Shown piece by piece: positions 1 to 14,396 of a DNA stretch of 64,000 nt; the stretch's first letter is position 1; the number at the start of each line of letters is the position of its first letter. Location: assembly GCA_010405405.1 (NCBI GenBank), contig MU004237.1, positions 786,014-850,013 of the forward strand. The letters run 5' to 3'. This DNA comes from Microthyrium microscopicum (lineage: Eukaryota; Ascomycota; Dothideomycetes; Microthyriales; Microthyriaceae). The notes under the pieces are model-generated. The model made no database searches. It saw nothing but the letters and a program-made list of their open reading frames with translations, and had not been told where the DNA came from. The translations under genes and the position numbers were made by a program.

Positions 1-2911
1 TGTGGAGCTTTGCGGATCAATCCTTGACTTTTGTTGCAAAGCTGTACGACAATTTGACAGGAAAGGAAAGCTTCAGGCTAAAGTGAAAGGAGTTGTGCTT
101 TCAATCTTCCGCGACTTCAGCGCTTATTTGAGCGAAGAAGTTAAAAAGTTTGAGGATGCCATGGATGACCTCGAGCTCAAGGCACTTCTTTGTGATAAGC
201 GGCGTCTTCAAAAATTACAACAAAATCAGACAGTGCAACAGCAAGTGATGCATGACCAGAGCGTGGCCAAGTCGCAGCGTCTGGATGATATCCACGAGAT
301 ACAACTAAAGTTATGGGAGAGGCAAAACAATATTGATGCGAGTAAGTGCTCAAAGTCCTCCTGTGGGTGCCGATGACAAGCTATATAGAACGGGCAGTCT
401 CAGATTCTGATAGTGCTGTTTCTCACAATCCAGTCACTAAGTGTGAGATGCCGCGCAGTTGCTGACCTTGTTCAAAGAAAATCAAAAAGAGCATGAGGAG
501 ATTCAACGGCACCTATGGCTCAAGTGGCTATCTCCTCTGCATTTCCGAATGGAATACGATCAAAGATGCGAGGAACATCTAGAGGGTACTGGAAACTGGC
601 TTCTGGAATCCGAGGAGTATACGACATGGAAGAGCAAAGGCCAGTCCGACCTGCTCTGGATTAGGGGTAAGCCTGGCTGCGGTAAAAGTGTCTTAGCTGC
701 GCTCGTGGCTTCAAATCTTATGGCAGAAGTCGATCAATATACCACACTTGCTTACGCTTTTATCAAACGAGAGCACGCGTCATCTCAAGATGTTCAGAGT
801 ATTCTGGGATCCTTGGTCAAGCAAAGCGGGCATGACCAGCCAGGATTCCCGGCGATGATACAAGAACAATTTTATGCATTGGGGCAAGCTGAAAAGCCTG
901 GCCCCATCGCTACTCGAAAGATCCTCCACAGTGTTCTGTCGGGTGTCAAAATGGCTTATCTTGTAGTGGATGGGCTTGATGAATGCAATGACTTTTGCAG
1001 GCCAGAACTTACAAAAGAGTTGATTCGCCTCCTCCAAGAATTGAACATGCCCGTGAAGATTGCCATATTTAGTCGACAGGATCCTGATTTAGAGCTTCAC
1101 CTCCGACAATACCAATTTTTGGAGCTCGATCGCGGTGCCAATCTGCTGGATCTTCAAGCATACATCGAGTCGAAATTTCCAGATAAAGGTCCAGATGATG
1201 TTCCGCACGGCACCAATAAGAAGATCCGGGACCATTGCTTGTCAAAGGCAGATGGAATGTTTTTTTGGGTATCTTTACTCCACCAAAACCTTCAGCGGCT
1301 TGATTTCGCTGCAGACAAGCTCGAGAGAGTTGAGCACATGACCTTAGGCTTGGAAAATCTACTGGACCAAATCCTCGATCAAATCTGGAAACAGGATATC
1401 CGAGTGCGATCTACTGCTTTTCTGGTCCTCATTTGGGTTACTCACGCGCGACATCCCTTGAATGAGTCTCAGATGTCGGAGGCTGTTGCTGATTATAGAG
1501 GTGCCGCAAGTGTCCAAGACGCCCAAAGTCTTACATCTGATAGACTTGTAGCCATTTGCGCAAACTTGGTTTACGTTGATCGTAATGGGATCTTTCGTTT
1601 GTGTCACGAAAGCGTTCGCTCCTATCTAGACGATCAATCGTCAAAACCAAGTCGTGCTCTTTTGAATTATCAAAAGCGCTCTCAGCAGGCTCATCGTGAT
1701 ATCTTTGAGATTTGCTCCACCTATCTCCTGCTTAAGGACTTTGAGTCGGGCCCTGCACAATCTCATCGTAGGCTTCTCCTGCTTCTCCAAAAGTTCAGCC
1801 TTCTGGCATACTGCTCTAACAATTGGGGTTGGCATTTGGCACAGTCGGAAACCGATGAAGCAATAGCCAAATCAACATCTCGCGAATCAGGTCAACAACT
1901 AGCTGTGCAGCTTGTTGGATCAGCTGAAAAACGTGAGCTATTGCTCCAAGTAGTGTTTTACAATGGTCAAATAAATGATTTCCGAAAGCGCATTGGACCG
2001 ACGAATGCGTTGCATATTTTGGCCTGGTTTGGCTTGAAGGCCGTGGCCCAAATACTTCCAGATGTCAGATCAATGTGTAAGCAGAGCGACAGTACTGGAT
2101 GGTTTCCAGCCACATATGCCATTGCACGAAAGCATCATGCTATGACTCTTTGGCTGCTCGACTTGGTTCCTTTGTCTGGTCTGAGACTCGACAAAGAGCG
2201 GATAAGCAGTCAAGTCAATGCTATTACAGCTTATGGCTGGATAGACGTACTTGAGAAGGTGCTGGCAGAGGATGCCTCATGCATCAATTTACTAGGCGAC
2301 GACGGACTTTCACCTCTTCATCGATCTTGTCTGTCTGCAAATCTGAATATGACAGAAACCCTCCTTAAGTATGGAGCTGAAGTGGATGTTCAGAGTCGAG
2401 AAGGCTATCGGCCTCTTCAAATCGCCATCCAGCATAAAGCCCTGAACATTGTTGACCTCCTACTGGCTCATGATGCAGACCCCAATGCGTCAAATTCAAA
2501 GGGTTTAAAGCCCATACATATTGCTGCACGATTCGGAAACCGAAAAATACTTTTGCGCCTGATTGAAGCGGGAGCCGACGCAAGTGAAACTGTCGAGAGA
2601 TATCATTCTATGACGCCCATACACATGGCCGCATCGGCCGGATCCAACGGAGCGGAAATGATTGTTGCTCTTCGTGATGCTGGCTTGCCTCTGGCCCCTT
2701 TGACATGGAAGTCGGAAAATCCATTGCACATTGCAGCTTTTTACAACTCCTATGAGACCGCGAAACTTCTTCTCGATCTAGGTGTTCCTAAAGATCACAC
2801 CGATATTGATAAACAAACACCGCTCTTTAAGGCTGCTGGACAAGGTCATTTGGAAACAATGGAAGTTTTCCTGAGGGCCGGCTGTGATGTGTCATCAGGT
2901 GACATGGTAGT
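1..2911 (+). pseudogene. NACHT-ankyrin (NLR-like) gene, 5' part, interrupted by transposon
   Basis: This is the 5' part of a STAND/NLR-like fungal protein; its start lies left of the window. Exon 1 (to 341) encodes a helical N-terminal domain like those preceding NACHT modules. A 106-bp intron (342-447, GTAAGT...GAG) joins it in frame to the second exon. The second exon has a Walker A motif (GKPGCGKSVLA, near 665-700) and a Walker B motif (LVVDGLDE, near 960), then a winged-helix-like stretch and ankyrin repeats from about 2300. The frame reaches a stop only inside the transposon (2940-2942), so the last residues (MTAHNGHPS) are transposon-encoded. The rest of the gene resumes at 14584. NACHT proteins with ankyrin repeats are signalling NTPases, some acting in heterokaryon incompatibility; a role here is inference. 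The intact frame suggests a recent or tolerated insertion. Confidence 0.85.
2907..2911. repeat. Left target-site duplication, GTAGT
   Basis: GTAGT lies immediately outside the left terminal inverted repeat and is repeated at 14579-14583 outside the right one. It is short, but joining the flanks with one copy preserves the reading frame of the interrupted gene, which supports the assignment. Confidence 0.8.
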
Positions 2912-3094
2912 TATGACGGCTCATAACGGCCACCCTAGCTAGTTCACTAAAACCAAAAAGTACAAAGCTCTACATTTTATGAATACAATATTCCTACACC
3001 TATTTCTCTATTTTAGTACTTTAGATAAATTCTAAAAGGAATATTCAAAAATCAAGTATTTTTTAATACCTAAATTAAGGTAATTAGTAATAAC
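2912..3094 (+). repeat. Left terminal inverted repeat of the large transposon
   Basis: It starts TATGACGGCTCATAACGGCC and runs to the motif AATTAGTAATAAC. It aligns end to end with the reverse complement of 14397-14578. This copy keeps more CA dinucleotides than the right copy, so the two ends have been mutated unequally. The first 31 bases also extend the interrupted gene's frame to a stop. Confidence 0.88.
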
Positions 3095-3107
3095 AACTAT
3101 AATATAG

Positions 3108-3430
3108 TAATAGTATAGCTATATTAGTAAGTAAGGTATAGCTACATTAGTAAGTAACGTATAGCTATATTAGTAGGAAAGGGTAAGATAAGTATAGCTA
3201 TATTAGTAAGTAACGTATAGCTACGTTAGCAAAAAAGGGTAAGATAAGTATAGCTATATTAGTAGATAATATATAGCTACGTTAGTAAGTAATATATAGC
3301 TATATTAGTAGGTAAGATATAGCTATGTTAGTAAGTAAGGCGCTAAGAAAGATATAGCTATATTAATAAGAAAGATAATAAGAAAAATATAGCTATATTA
3401 ATAAGAAAGGTATAGCTATATATTATTAGT
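3108..3430. repeat. Left subterminal minisatellite, ~22-bp unit
   Basis: The unit resembles TATAGCTATATTAGTAAGTA and is repeated about a dozen times with variation (TACGTTAGC, TAGGAAAGGG variants). It sits just inside the left TIR. Subterminal repeat arrays often serve as transposase-binding sites; that role is inference here. Confidence 0.7.
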
Positions 3431-3849
3431 TAAGGTAATATAATTAGTATATATATAGATTAGTAATAGAAATTAATTAAGAAAGACTTTTAATTCTTAA
3501 TAATATACTAATAGGTAGAAGTTAACTATTATTATAGAGTTTAATATAAAGTATAGTATTTCTCTCTCCTCCTTTAGTATTAGTTATACCTCCTAAGCAA
3601 CTTTTATTATACTAAATACTTATATTAATTTAATTATATACTAAGCTTCTATTAAGAACTTAGTATTAACTAAAGGCTATACTAATACTAAGGTTTATAA
3701 ATAGCTTCTTAATAAATATAGTATAAAGGTTTTTATTTAAACTATTTATTAAAGAATTAATAAATAGGAAATTTAAAGAAGAACTATATAGCTTAATAAA
3801 AATTTAAAGGACGTAATAAAGGCTTTATTTTATATCTTTAATAGCAATA

Positions 3850-5400
3850 AGAAGAAGATAATATATGCCCTATAAGATTATAAGTATAAACTTTTCTAAA
3901 GGACTTTATAATAATATCGCTAAAGGCCTAGAATATCTTATTAGTAAAACTATAGATTATATTAAGAGTTCTATGAAGCATACTTTAAGAATAATTATAA
4001 TATAATTTAGTATAAGCTTTAATAATTTTATTTTAGTATTATAAATTATAAATATTATATATTAGTAATAAGAATTAGAGCTTAGAAACATAATATACCT
4101 CTAAGAAATATTTATTTTATCTAATAATAATTAGATTTAGAAGCTACTACTACTTAATAGAAATAAGTATATTAAAAATAAAGTAAATATAAAGTTAAAA
4201 GTCTAAATTATATTTAGTCTATTAATAAGTATAATAAACTAAAGCTATTTAGCTTTAAGATTTATAGCTATATTAATGCCTACTTAAGATATCTTAACTA
4301 TTATAATGTTAGTATATTAAATAGGATAAGTATTAACTATCTCTACTAATACTTAAATTATTTAGGAAATAAGCTAATTTAGCTATAATTTATTTAATTA
4401 AACTAAGGTAGTAAAATAGTTATACTTACTAATACTTATTATAAATTCTTACTTACTTATAAACCTAACCTTTATTTTAAGAACTATTTCCTATATAAAA
4501 TAAGTATTACTAACTAATAAATAGAATATTAATAAAAAAATCTTAGCAAATCTATACTAAATAAATAAAGAGTAAGTTTTATCTTATTAAAGTAATACTA
4601 ATATACCTTACGCTCTAAAAGATATACTAATTCTTTATAAAAGTTTTTTAAGTAGCTTTAAAGAGATAGTAAATTCTTATAAAATAAACTTACTAATTAT
4701 ATTATAATGCTAGCTATGTTTATACCTATCTTATAAGATATTATTACTAAATACGTTTATAACTAAAATAATTATAAATTAACTAATACTAAGAAAAGGC
4801 GCCCTAATGCTATTAATAGAAAGCTATAGTACCTATATAATTATCTTTAGAACGTAAAGAAGGTTAGCTTACTAATTAATCTTAAACTTATCTATATAGT
4901 AAAGTAATAAGCTAGTAACTAGAATAAAGATGCCTATCTACCTAAAGAAACCCTCTAATAGTGCTAATAAGAACTATAGTAGATAAGGTTTAATCCTTCT
5001 ATAAACCCTTTTAGTAATATCTAAGATTACTAAAGAAAGACTAATCTATTTAGAGGTATTTACCTAACTCTAAGAAGCGTACTAAATAAATATATCTATA
5101 ATAAATAGTTACTAATTATATATTTTCTACTAATACTAAGTAGTAAAAAGAATTAAATTAAAGCTAATCCTAGTTAGCCTACTATAATTATACTAGCTAA
5201 TATAAAATAAAATAAGGTTAAGAAATCTATTAAAGTAAGGATAGCTAAGTTCTACACTATATTAGATATAATAGAAATAAACTACTTTTATATAGAGTAA
5301 GCTCTATATTCTAATAATAAGTCTTAGCTTACTTACTATAATATTATAAATAACGCTTCTTTAATAAATAGATAATATATTTCTTAACTACTCTTTATCT
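3850..5400 (+). pseudogene. Relic of integrase-core (DDE-type) transposase
   Basis: Reading through stops in one frame from 4200 to about 4560 gives YNKLKLFSFKIYSYINAY, followed by a segment containing LTNTYYKFLLTYKPNLYFKN and then ISITN and IEY. This follows the layout of the integrase-core domain of large eukaryotic DNA transposons (a WHxDGYxKLKxxGFxIxxxIDGYSR block, then a second acidic block, then STxNQRIExWW), with the substitutions expected from RIP (D to N, G to S, Q and W to stop). Upstream and downstream stretches (about 3850-4200 and 4600-5400) read plausibly as the rest of the protein in shifted frames. The gene is non-functional. The family is recalled from memory and not searched, so the type is moderately certain and the extent approximate. 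Confidence 0.55.
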
Positions 5401-8400
5401 AAGAAACTTAATTCTATTATATAAAAACTTACTCCCTACTAATATATATATTAGTTTAATACTTATTTACTTCTTTAATATTTATATTCTTATATTTCTA
5501 ATTTTATATCTATTATATTAGCTTTAAGCCCCTTTTATAAACCTACTTAAGTACTTAACTTCTAACTAAAAGGTATACTATATTTAGCTTACTAAGATAT
5601 AAATATAGCTTAGCAAAGAAGTTATAATTAAGATATAGATATAAAGTATCCTTCTTACTTCTAAGAAACTAGTATTTACTAAGTAAAGAAAGTACCTTAA
5701 CTAGTAAAAAGGTAATTAAAAGAGAATTCTTAACCTTAGATTAGACTACTACTAAAACTAATAATAATTAAAAAAGAAACTATTATTTATAATGTTAAGT
5801 TATATCTATTACCTATCTAATAAGTTTCTATAGTTAAAACTAAATAATTTAAGTCTATAAATAATAGCTCTATATTCTTACTTAATTTATATATTTAAAT
5901 AAAGGATTATTAAGATAGAGAAAGAGATATACTAATATAAATAAAGTCTAAAGCTTCTATTACTTAGTTAGCTCTTTACCTAAACCTAGTATTAGTTAAG
6001 AATATAAAAATAAGTTAGCTTTAAAGTATTAAAGATAATCTAAGTTTAATATATTAAAGCGCTAAAAAAACTTAAACTAAATAGTCTTATAATTTTAATA
6101 CTTAGAAGCTTTTTTATAATAATATACTATTAAATAATAAAGAGATATTCTAAAAAGCAGCCTAAATAAGTAAGTTTACTAACTTACTAATAAAATATAG
6201 ATTATTAGCTAATAAGAGCTAGGTTATTCTAGTAGTATTATCTATTAAAGTAATATAGATAACATCTTACACTTTATTATAAAAATCTTATTTAAGTATT
6301 TAAACTAAGATATTATTAAATAGTTTTAGGCGTTATATAATAAAGATAAAGGTATAAAGTCTTATATCTTTCTTTATAATAACGTAAAAAATACCTAAGG
6401 AGATATAAATAAAACTAAAAAGAAAGAACTAAGATTTAATAAGATTAGTAGAATATATAATAAACCTTAGAGCTTAGAAGATTTTTTTAAGAATAGGCTA
6501 TTTAAGCTAAAGAAGAAAAAGAAAATAAGTAAAGTATAATTTAATATTAACCTTATCTTTTAGATTATAAGAACAAATTATAAGGCTTAGGTAGATTATT
6601 ATAAGTAACTTAATAACCTAGAAACCTTAAGTTTAAGAGAATAAAGACAACCTAGCAAAACAATACTAAGGCCTAAATATTTAAATACTATATTACTTAT
6701 ACTACTTTCAATTTAAAATATTAAAAAGAAAAATAAGCTTAATAGTACTATTATTATAGTTAATTTTAATGCTTTTTAAAAGATTAAGAAAGAGTTTAAG
6801 TTAGCTATAATTAACTCTAAGGCCTTCTTTAACTTAACTAAATAAGGTAATAATAAAGATAAAGTTTTTAATAAATCTAGTAATTCTAATAATAATAAAA
6901 AGCTACTAGAGGATAAAGAGCTACTAAAGAAAACTAAAGATAATAATAACTATAAACTACCCCTAGAGCTAATAAAGAAAAATTCTACTAAAAAGAAAAA
7001 GAAAGGTAATAATATAGAAAAGTTAAAGCTATAAACTAATAAGGCGCTTTATAAACATAACGCCTCTAATACTAAGCTATCTAATTAAAACCTTTAAAAG
7101 TATAGAAAAGGGCTAGTAGTAAGCCTAAAATAAGAATAAAAGGAAGTAGAAACTTAATAAGTTATATAGCTTACTACTAAAAAAGATTTATAAAGTAGCT
7201 TAAGTAAGAAAAAAAATAAAAGACGTAATAGCACTAGTAAATAAGGTAGACATAGTAGTACTACTAATAGAAACTAATTTATCTTTATATCTCTTTACTA
7301 GTACTCTCTAGTCCTTCCTTTAGGTAGTTTTACTTTATATTACTAATAATATTACTCTTAAGTCTTATCTTTATTTTAATTTATAATATAATAACGCTAC
7401 TAAATAGAGCTTACTAAAAGAAGACATACCTAGCGCTTAGCTAGTTAAATAGAATAATATTAGTTTATAAATATAAAATAGCCTCTTACTAATTATTCTA
7501 AGCACTAGAGTACTTTAGCCTTAGGCCTTAGCCTCTACTAAGAATACTAACTAGGAATACCTTATAAATAGTAACGCTACCTTTAAGAAGTAAACTATAC
7601 TAGGCTATACTAGACCTACTAAAAACTAGCTACTTTTTATTATTAAATATAGTATTAATTTCTTTAATTCCTTAAAAGAAATTAATTATTTATTATTTCT
7701 TTAAGGTTTTAAGTAAAGAAGATTACGCCCTTATATTACTTATATAGGCTTTAACTTATATAGAACTAAATAGTTAAGAAGTACTAACGCCCTATTTTAA
7801 ATAAGGGCTACGTAATCTAATAATATATCCTTATAAGGCTAGTTACTAAATAATAAGTAACTAGCTTATTAAACTATAATGCCTTATCTTTATATTACTA
7901 AACTAAGCCCCTTTAAATCCTTAAGTAGTTTATTAACTTATAGATTAAACCTAAGTAAATATTAGTAAGTATAGTAGTTAATATAACTTAGTAAAAAGAA
8001 GTTATAAAGTAAGATATAAAAAATTAGTATAGAATAACAAAAAAAATAAATAATAAGCTTAAGAATAAGTAATATATAACATTTTTATAAATATACTAAA
8101 AATAGAATCTAAATTAATAACTAAATTAATTAAAAGCTATACTAAACTAAGAATCTAAATGCTAGAGAGTTATTAATTAAGTATTAATATAATCTTATAA
8201 AAAAATTAGTTACGTTTCTATCTAATAATAATTACTACTTACTAAAAAATATAATAATAGGTTAAGCTCTAACTCTAATTCTAATAAGACTTTTATAGCC
8301 TACTAGTCTATAGAGAAGTTATAGTCTTATTTAAGATAAATATAATATTAGTTAGTAAGAAATAACTTAAGAAGAGTTAATAAAGTTAATTATTAGGCTA

Positions 8401-11400
8401 CTAAGTACTTAAAGGTAAAAGTAGTAAGCTCTTTAATATCTAAACTATATCCTTTTAAGACTCTTTTATTAAAAATAACTCTATTTTTTCCCTTATACGT
8501 AATATAGTTATCTATATTCTTATTATTAAATTTATAATAACGCTTTAATAACCTCTTACTATTATACTTATAAAAAGGGTAACCTTTATTAAAATTAACC
8601 TCTTAAACTAATTACTTATTCTCTCCTTATTTTTTCTTAATTTTTACTCTATTTATCTTTTTTAAAGCTCTTAATAAGTTAATTTTTTTAGTATTATTTA
8701 AAATATAAATAGGCTAGTAATACTCTCTCTATTTAGTACTATCTATCTAAATAAAGCTTACCTTAGCCTTACTTATACTTTTAAGAATTCTTCTTACTTA
8801 TTTATATAATCTCTATAGTCTACCTTAAAAGCATATTAATAATATTAATACGCCCTTACCTTCTAGAAGATTTAAGTTACTAAACTTAACTAATAAGCTT
8901 ATTATATTACTATTATAATCTATATATATTTTTATCTTCTTTACTATTAAATATATTTTAAAAATATCTAACTTCTCTTTACTATTTATATAGTGCTAAA
9001 GGTTCTTATAAAAGAGCTCTAGGTAAGATTCTTTAATTTAATATTTTATTATATTAATTTATATCTAATTATTAGTATTAAGAACTTAATTAAATCTATA
9101 ACCCTTAGAGTAAATATTATTAAAATAATATATAAAATAAAATAAAGCTTATAATTCCTTAGCTACCCCCTAATAAACTAAAAGAATAGCTAAGAACGTA
9201 TAAGTTTTATTTATTTTAATAACTTTTTAGCTAAATCCTTCTATATTAGAATATTTTATAAAGTAGTAACTTTAACTATAGAGTAAGATCTAGAAAAAGT
9301 TATACCTATATTAACTTATAATTTTAATCTATCCTCTATTCTAAATAATATACTACTAACTAAAAGATATACTATACTAAAAGAGAGTTAAATTTAACTT
9401 ATATATACTTCTCTTAGTATTTTTAAGTCTTTATTTTTTAATATTAAACCCTAACTACTTCCTAAGTAAACTAAGAAAATAATTAGAATCTAATATAGCT
9501 TTAGAGAAGCTAATACCTACTTAAATTAGGATTTTTATTAGTCTATTATTAAGTTAGTATTATTTTTAATTATAAGTAGAAGTAAATAAATTCTTATATA
9601 TTAATTATCTTATTACTAATATATATTTCTTCTATATAAAGCACTACCTTAATTAATAATATAGTAAATAAGAATCTAATACTTTATTAGTATATATATA
9701 ATAAAGTCCTTAATAAAGATATACTATTACGTTAGATATAACTATCTTTCTAAAAAGAAGCACTACTAGCTATACTTTAATTAATACTTATAATATATAC
9801 CTAAGTCTATAATTAGCTTTAACCTATTAATATAATATTATTTCTATAAATAAAAGACTTCCTAAAAAGATAAAAGAACTAAATATATAATAAGCACCTA
9901 AAACAAGTAAAGTAGTATACTTACTTCACTATTTTAAGCATAGTAATAATAAGTAAAAGTAAATATATTAAAAAATAACTACTAAAATAAATAGAGATAT
10001 TAAAAGTAATTCCTACTATCTTAAAGTAAATTAGTAAATAATAAAGTAAATTTAGAACTTACTTAAAGTATACGTTATAAGCTTAAATCTAGCAAAGAAT
10101 AGCTTATAATACGCTTTTTATAGTTTTATTTCTATTAGTTATAATATATAAAATATAAGCCTACTATTCTATACCCCTAGATATTTTAAATAAACCCTTA
10201 GTTTATTCTTAAAGCTATTAATTATTACTAAGTAATAAGGTAGATAGATATATAAGCCCTATAAGTTAAAAGTTTAACTACTTAGATTTTATAATATTCC
10301 TTTATAAATAAGCGTAACGATTAGTTAATAACTATTATAGCTAGTAATATATTTTTAAATATTAGCTAACTTTAAGCTACTCTTTTACTACTTAATTATT
10401 TAGCATTTAGATATATACTATAGTTGCTACTTCTACCTACTAGGGACTAGTACTTTTTAACTTAAAAAAAATACTACTTAAATAAAAATATTTAGAAGTA
10501 GTTAACTAGCCTACCTCTATATATTAATAAACTAATAATAATATTTATTAATATTTATTTACGTTATCTAGTATATATTAATAGAAAGCATATCCTTACC
10601 TTTTTTATAATATACTACTAATTATATGCTAAGTAATAAAGTTTCTCTATTTTTTTAGAGGCTTCTATATTTATATTCTTTTAATAATAATATTTACTAC
10701 TTTAGATTAATAATATATACTAAGATTTCTATCTAAGAAAAAACTAAATATATCTAAAGTATAACTACTAGCTAATAAATAATATAGTTAAATTACCTTA
10801 ATAAAGCTATTTAGAGTTCTTACCTAATAAACTTAACCTTCTTAAAAAAGATATATACTTTATACTAAAGTAAAGAGTATAATCTCTATTATACGTTAGA
10901 GCTAATGTATTAAATATACCTATTAATACTAGATTAAGGTAAAATTACTTTTTATAAATAAGAATACTCTTAGTAAAATTAAGAGCCTATAGTTTATATA
11001 GGTTAATAATCCTATAACCTACTTATACTATTTATATTATTCCTAATATAGTACTTATACTTCTTAAGGATATAGAGTAGTATATAGAATTATCTCTATA
11101 TATAATAATAATAAGGCTATAATAATATTAAAAAGTCTTTAGAAAGCCTAATTTAAATAAAAATTATAGTAGAAAATTATAATAATTAGCTTTAGTTTTT
11201 AAATAACCTTCCTTCTAAATACTAACTTACTAGTATTTAGTTTAGATAGTATTTAAATAATATACTAATTTTTAACTAACTTTCTCTTATATTATAAAAT
11301 ATAAGCTCCTCTAATATATAGAATAACTTAATTACTATACCCTAGACTAGAGTATAACTACTATATAAATATAATAAGTTATATAAAACTATAGCCTTAA

Positions 11401-13500
11401 AAAAGCATCGTTAGTAAAATAGATAAAGAAAGAATAAGATTAGACTTAAAAAGTATACTAGAATTACTCTATTATAACTAATAAGCCTATTTATAAAATA
11501 AAATCTCTAAATAAAGAGGTAATTAATTATTATTAATAAGCCTACTATAAATAGTAGTCTATAATAGGCTATAACTAATAAAGGGTAGTAATATTATTTA
11601 TATTTTATATATAGTATTTCTAAGTAATAAGTAGTTATAGTATTTAGCATAACTAAAATATTAATTAATTAATAGTTAAAAACTACTTATATTACTATAA
11701 ATTAACTTAGCGTAATATAATATATTAATATAGAATATATTAACGTTAAAGATATTAAGACTTTTTTTTAAAAGAAAAAAATTAATATAAAAAATACCTT
11801 ACTATTTTAATCTTTTCTAAAAAGCGTATTAAAGAAGGGTAACCTATAAAGTATAATAAGATATTTCTAATAATAAATATTAAAGTATAAATAGTTATAA
11901 AAATTATTATAATATTATTACCCTAAAAGGGTCTTAATATTAATTAAGATCTATTAAGATACCCCTATAATAATTTTACTAAGTATTAGTATAAATATAC
12001 TACTTAATAAGCTTTATTATAAAAAGCTCTACTTACCTAAGTAATACATAGTATTAAATAATACTACTTAGTAATAAAAAGACTTTATAACTATTCTAGC
12101 TAGTTAATACCTATATATCTAGAAAACTAGACTAAATTATAAAGATAGATTAAACTAGTAATCTCTACTAATTTTAGCTACCTTAAAGCTAAGTAATTAT
12201 TAAATAGTACTTCAAAAAGTAACTATAAGTTATTCTTTTTATTTTACTAAAATAAATATATATAATAAATAAAATAATATCTTAATTTCTTATATAATAA
12301 GTAAAATAATATCTTAATCCCTTATGCAAAGTATCTCTTTATAAAGAGTAGATACCTTAATATATTCTAATAAGTTATCTATAGAACGCGCACTATAAGT
12401 AAAATATTAAGCATTTTACTATAAGGTATCTTACTATATATATTCTCTTAAATAGTCTTTAAGAAAAAACAATATAATAAGCTTTATAATTAATTTTACG
12501 CGTATAGAAGCATACTATATTAAAAAGTATAGAATTAAGAGCAAAGAGAGCTTTTTAGCTAAAAAGGCTTATTTTATAGTAGTAGGATATTATTCTTAAA
12601 GTAATACTTATTACTAAATTATTATAATAAGACTATATAAGTATAAAACTACTATATAGTATAAGCTTAATATTATTATAAATTCTACGCAATTTTTAAT
12701 ATTATATATTAGAATTTACTATAATTTTACTCCTATTTTTCTATAAATAAGCTAAAAAAATATTATTCCTTTACTTACTTAGCTCTTAATATAGCTATAA
12801 AGAAACTTAATAAGACTTAGGTACGTATATTACTTACTATATAAACTAGCTTAGCGCTACTTAAATATAATAGCTAAATTAAAGTTATAGTCTCTCTCTT
12901 CCTTAATACTAAAAAATCTTACTTTACTAAACCTTCTCTATTATAATTCTATTACCTAATCGTATTAGTTATACTTAATTTAATAAGAAAAAATAAACTT
13001 ATATATAATTTAGCTTTATAAAATTATTATATAGTAGTACTAACTATCCTAGTACTAATCTTATGCTATTTCCTTACTTTTTTTATATTCTTATAAGTAT
13101 AGTATTTTATAATAGTAAGCTAGCCCCTTAGATATTTAAGTATAGATACGTTTTATAAGATAATTAATATTTATAAAGAATACTTACGCCTTTAGCGTTA
13201 GTAGTTCTACTAATTAATAAGCTAAATAGTATATATAATAGTTTAGTATATAAGCTAAGGAATATAAGCCTACTAAAACGTAACTTTACCTTATATAATA
13301 TAAATAGAAAAGTCTAAAATACTCTATATTAACATCTTAAAGCTTATATAATTACATTAAAAGCTAGAAATTACTTTTAAGGATATAAATTAGTAGTAAA
13401 GAAGCATTATAATAGATTATACTAAAGGAACAAAAGAATATCTAAGCTAAAGGAATAGAAATATTTAGCAATACTAACTTACTAATATTTAATAAGAAAT
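5400..13500. other. Unassigned AT-rich interior of the large transposon
   Basis: The stretch is very AT-rich with stops in every frame. I read parts of both strands through stops; the + strand around 6.2-6.6 kb and the - strand around 9.2-10.5 kb give long protein-like stretches that I could not match to any family. They are probably decayed accessory genes or nested elements of the transposon. Confidence 0.5.
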
Positions 13501-13514
13501 TTATTCTTTATAAA

Positions 13515-13807
13515 ATAAAGATATAATCTATAATATTAAGTATAATTAAAAAATATATTTTAAGTAAAGCTTCCCTATTAAACTAATTTAGTAAGGCAAC
13601 TACTACTACTACTAAATAAAGATATAATCTATAATATTAGGTATAATTAAAAATAACATTCTAGGTAAAGCTTCTCTATTTAACTAATTTAGTAAAGTAA
13701 CTATTACTATTACTAAATAAAGATACAATCTAATCTATTAAGCATAATTAAAAAATATATTTATACCTATACCTTATTACTAATTTAGTAAGAAACTACT
13801 ACTACTA
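13515..13807. repeat. Right subterminal tandem repeat, ~99-bp unit x3
   Basis: Three units each begin AATAAAGATAYAATCTA and carry a TTTAGTAAG...ACTACTACT segment, at about 13515, 13613 and 13713. The units differ mostly by transitions. The array lies within the RIP-mutated transposon. Confidence 0.7.
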
Positions 13808-13983
13808 AGCTTTACTAAACTTTACTATAATTATAAATTTATAACCTTACTTTTATTCTTTTAAGGAAGGAGCCTTATAGTATTTATCCTAATTAAAACC
13901 CTTACGTAGAGTTATTTTATTTATTAAAGTTATTTTAGAAAAGATATTATAAGTATAGCCCTCTTAAAGAATATTCCTTTACT

Positions 13984-14375
13984 AAATTTAGTAAGCTTTT
14001 CTATAAACTAATATCTTTACTTATAATATATTTCTATAACCGTACTAAAATCTACCTATAGTTTATAGTCTTTAACCTATAAGAATATCTTCTAAAGGCG
14101 CTTCTCCCTAAATTTAGTAAGCTTCTCTATAAACTAATATCTTTATCTATAATATATCTCTATAACTATACTAAAATCTACTTATAGCTTATAGCCTTTA
14201 ACCTATAAGAATATCTTCTAAAGGCGCTTCTTCCTAAATTTAGTAAGCTTCCCTATAAACTAATATCTTTGCTTATAATATATCTTTATAACTATACTAA
14301 AATTTACTTATAGCTTATAGCCTTTAACCTATAAGAATATCTCTTAGAGGCGCTTCTCTCTAAATTTAGTAAGCC
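13984..14375. repeat. Right subterminal tandem repeat, ~126-bp unit x3+
   Basis: AAATTTAGTAAGC recurs at about 13984, 14110, 14236 and 14362, each full unit ending AAGGCGCTTC or a close variant. It is adjacent to the right TIR and differs from the left array, so the element has asymmetric subterminal repeats. Confidence 0.8.
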
Positions 14376-14396
14376 TCTAATTAATATCTATATTAG

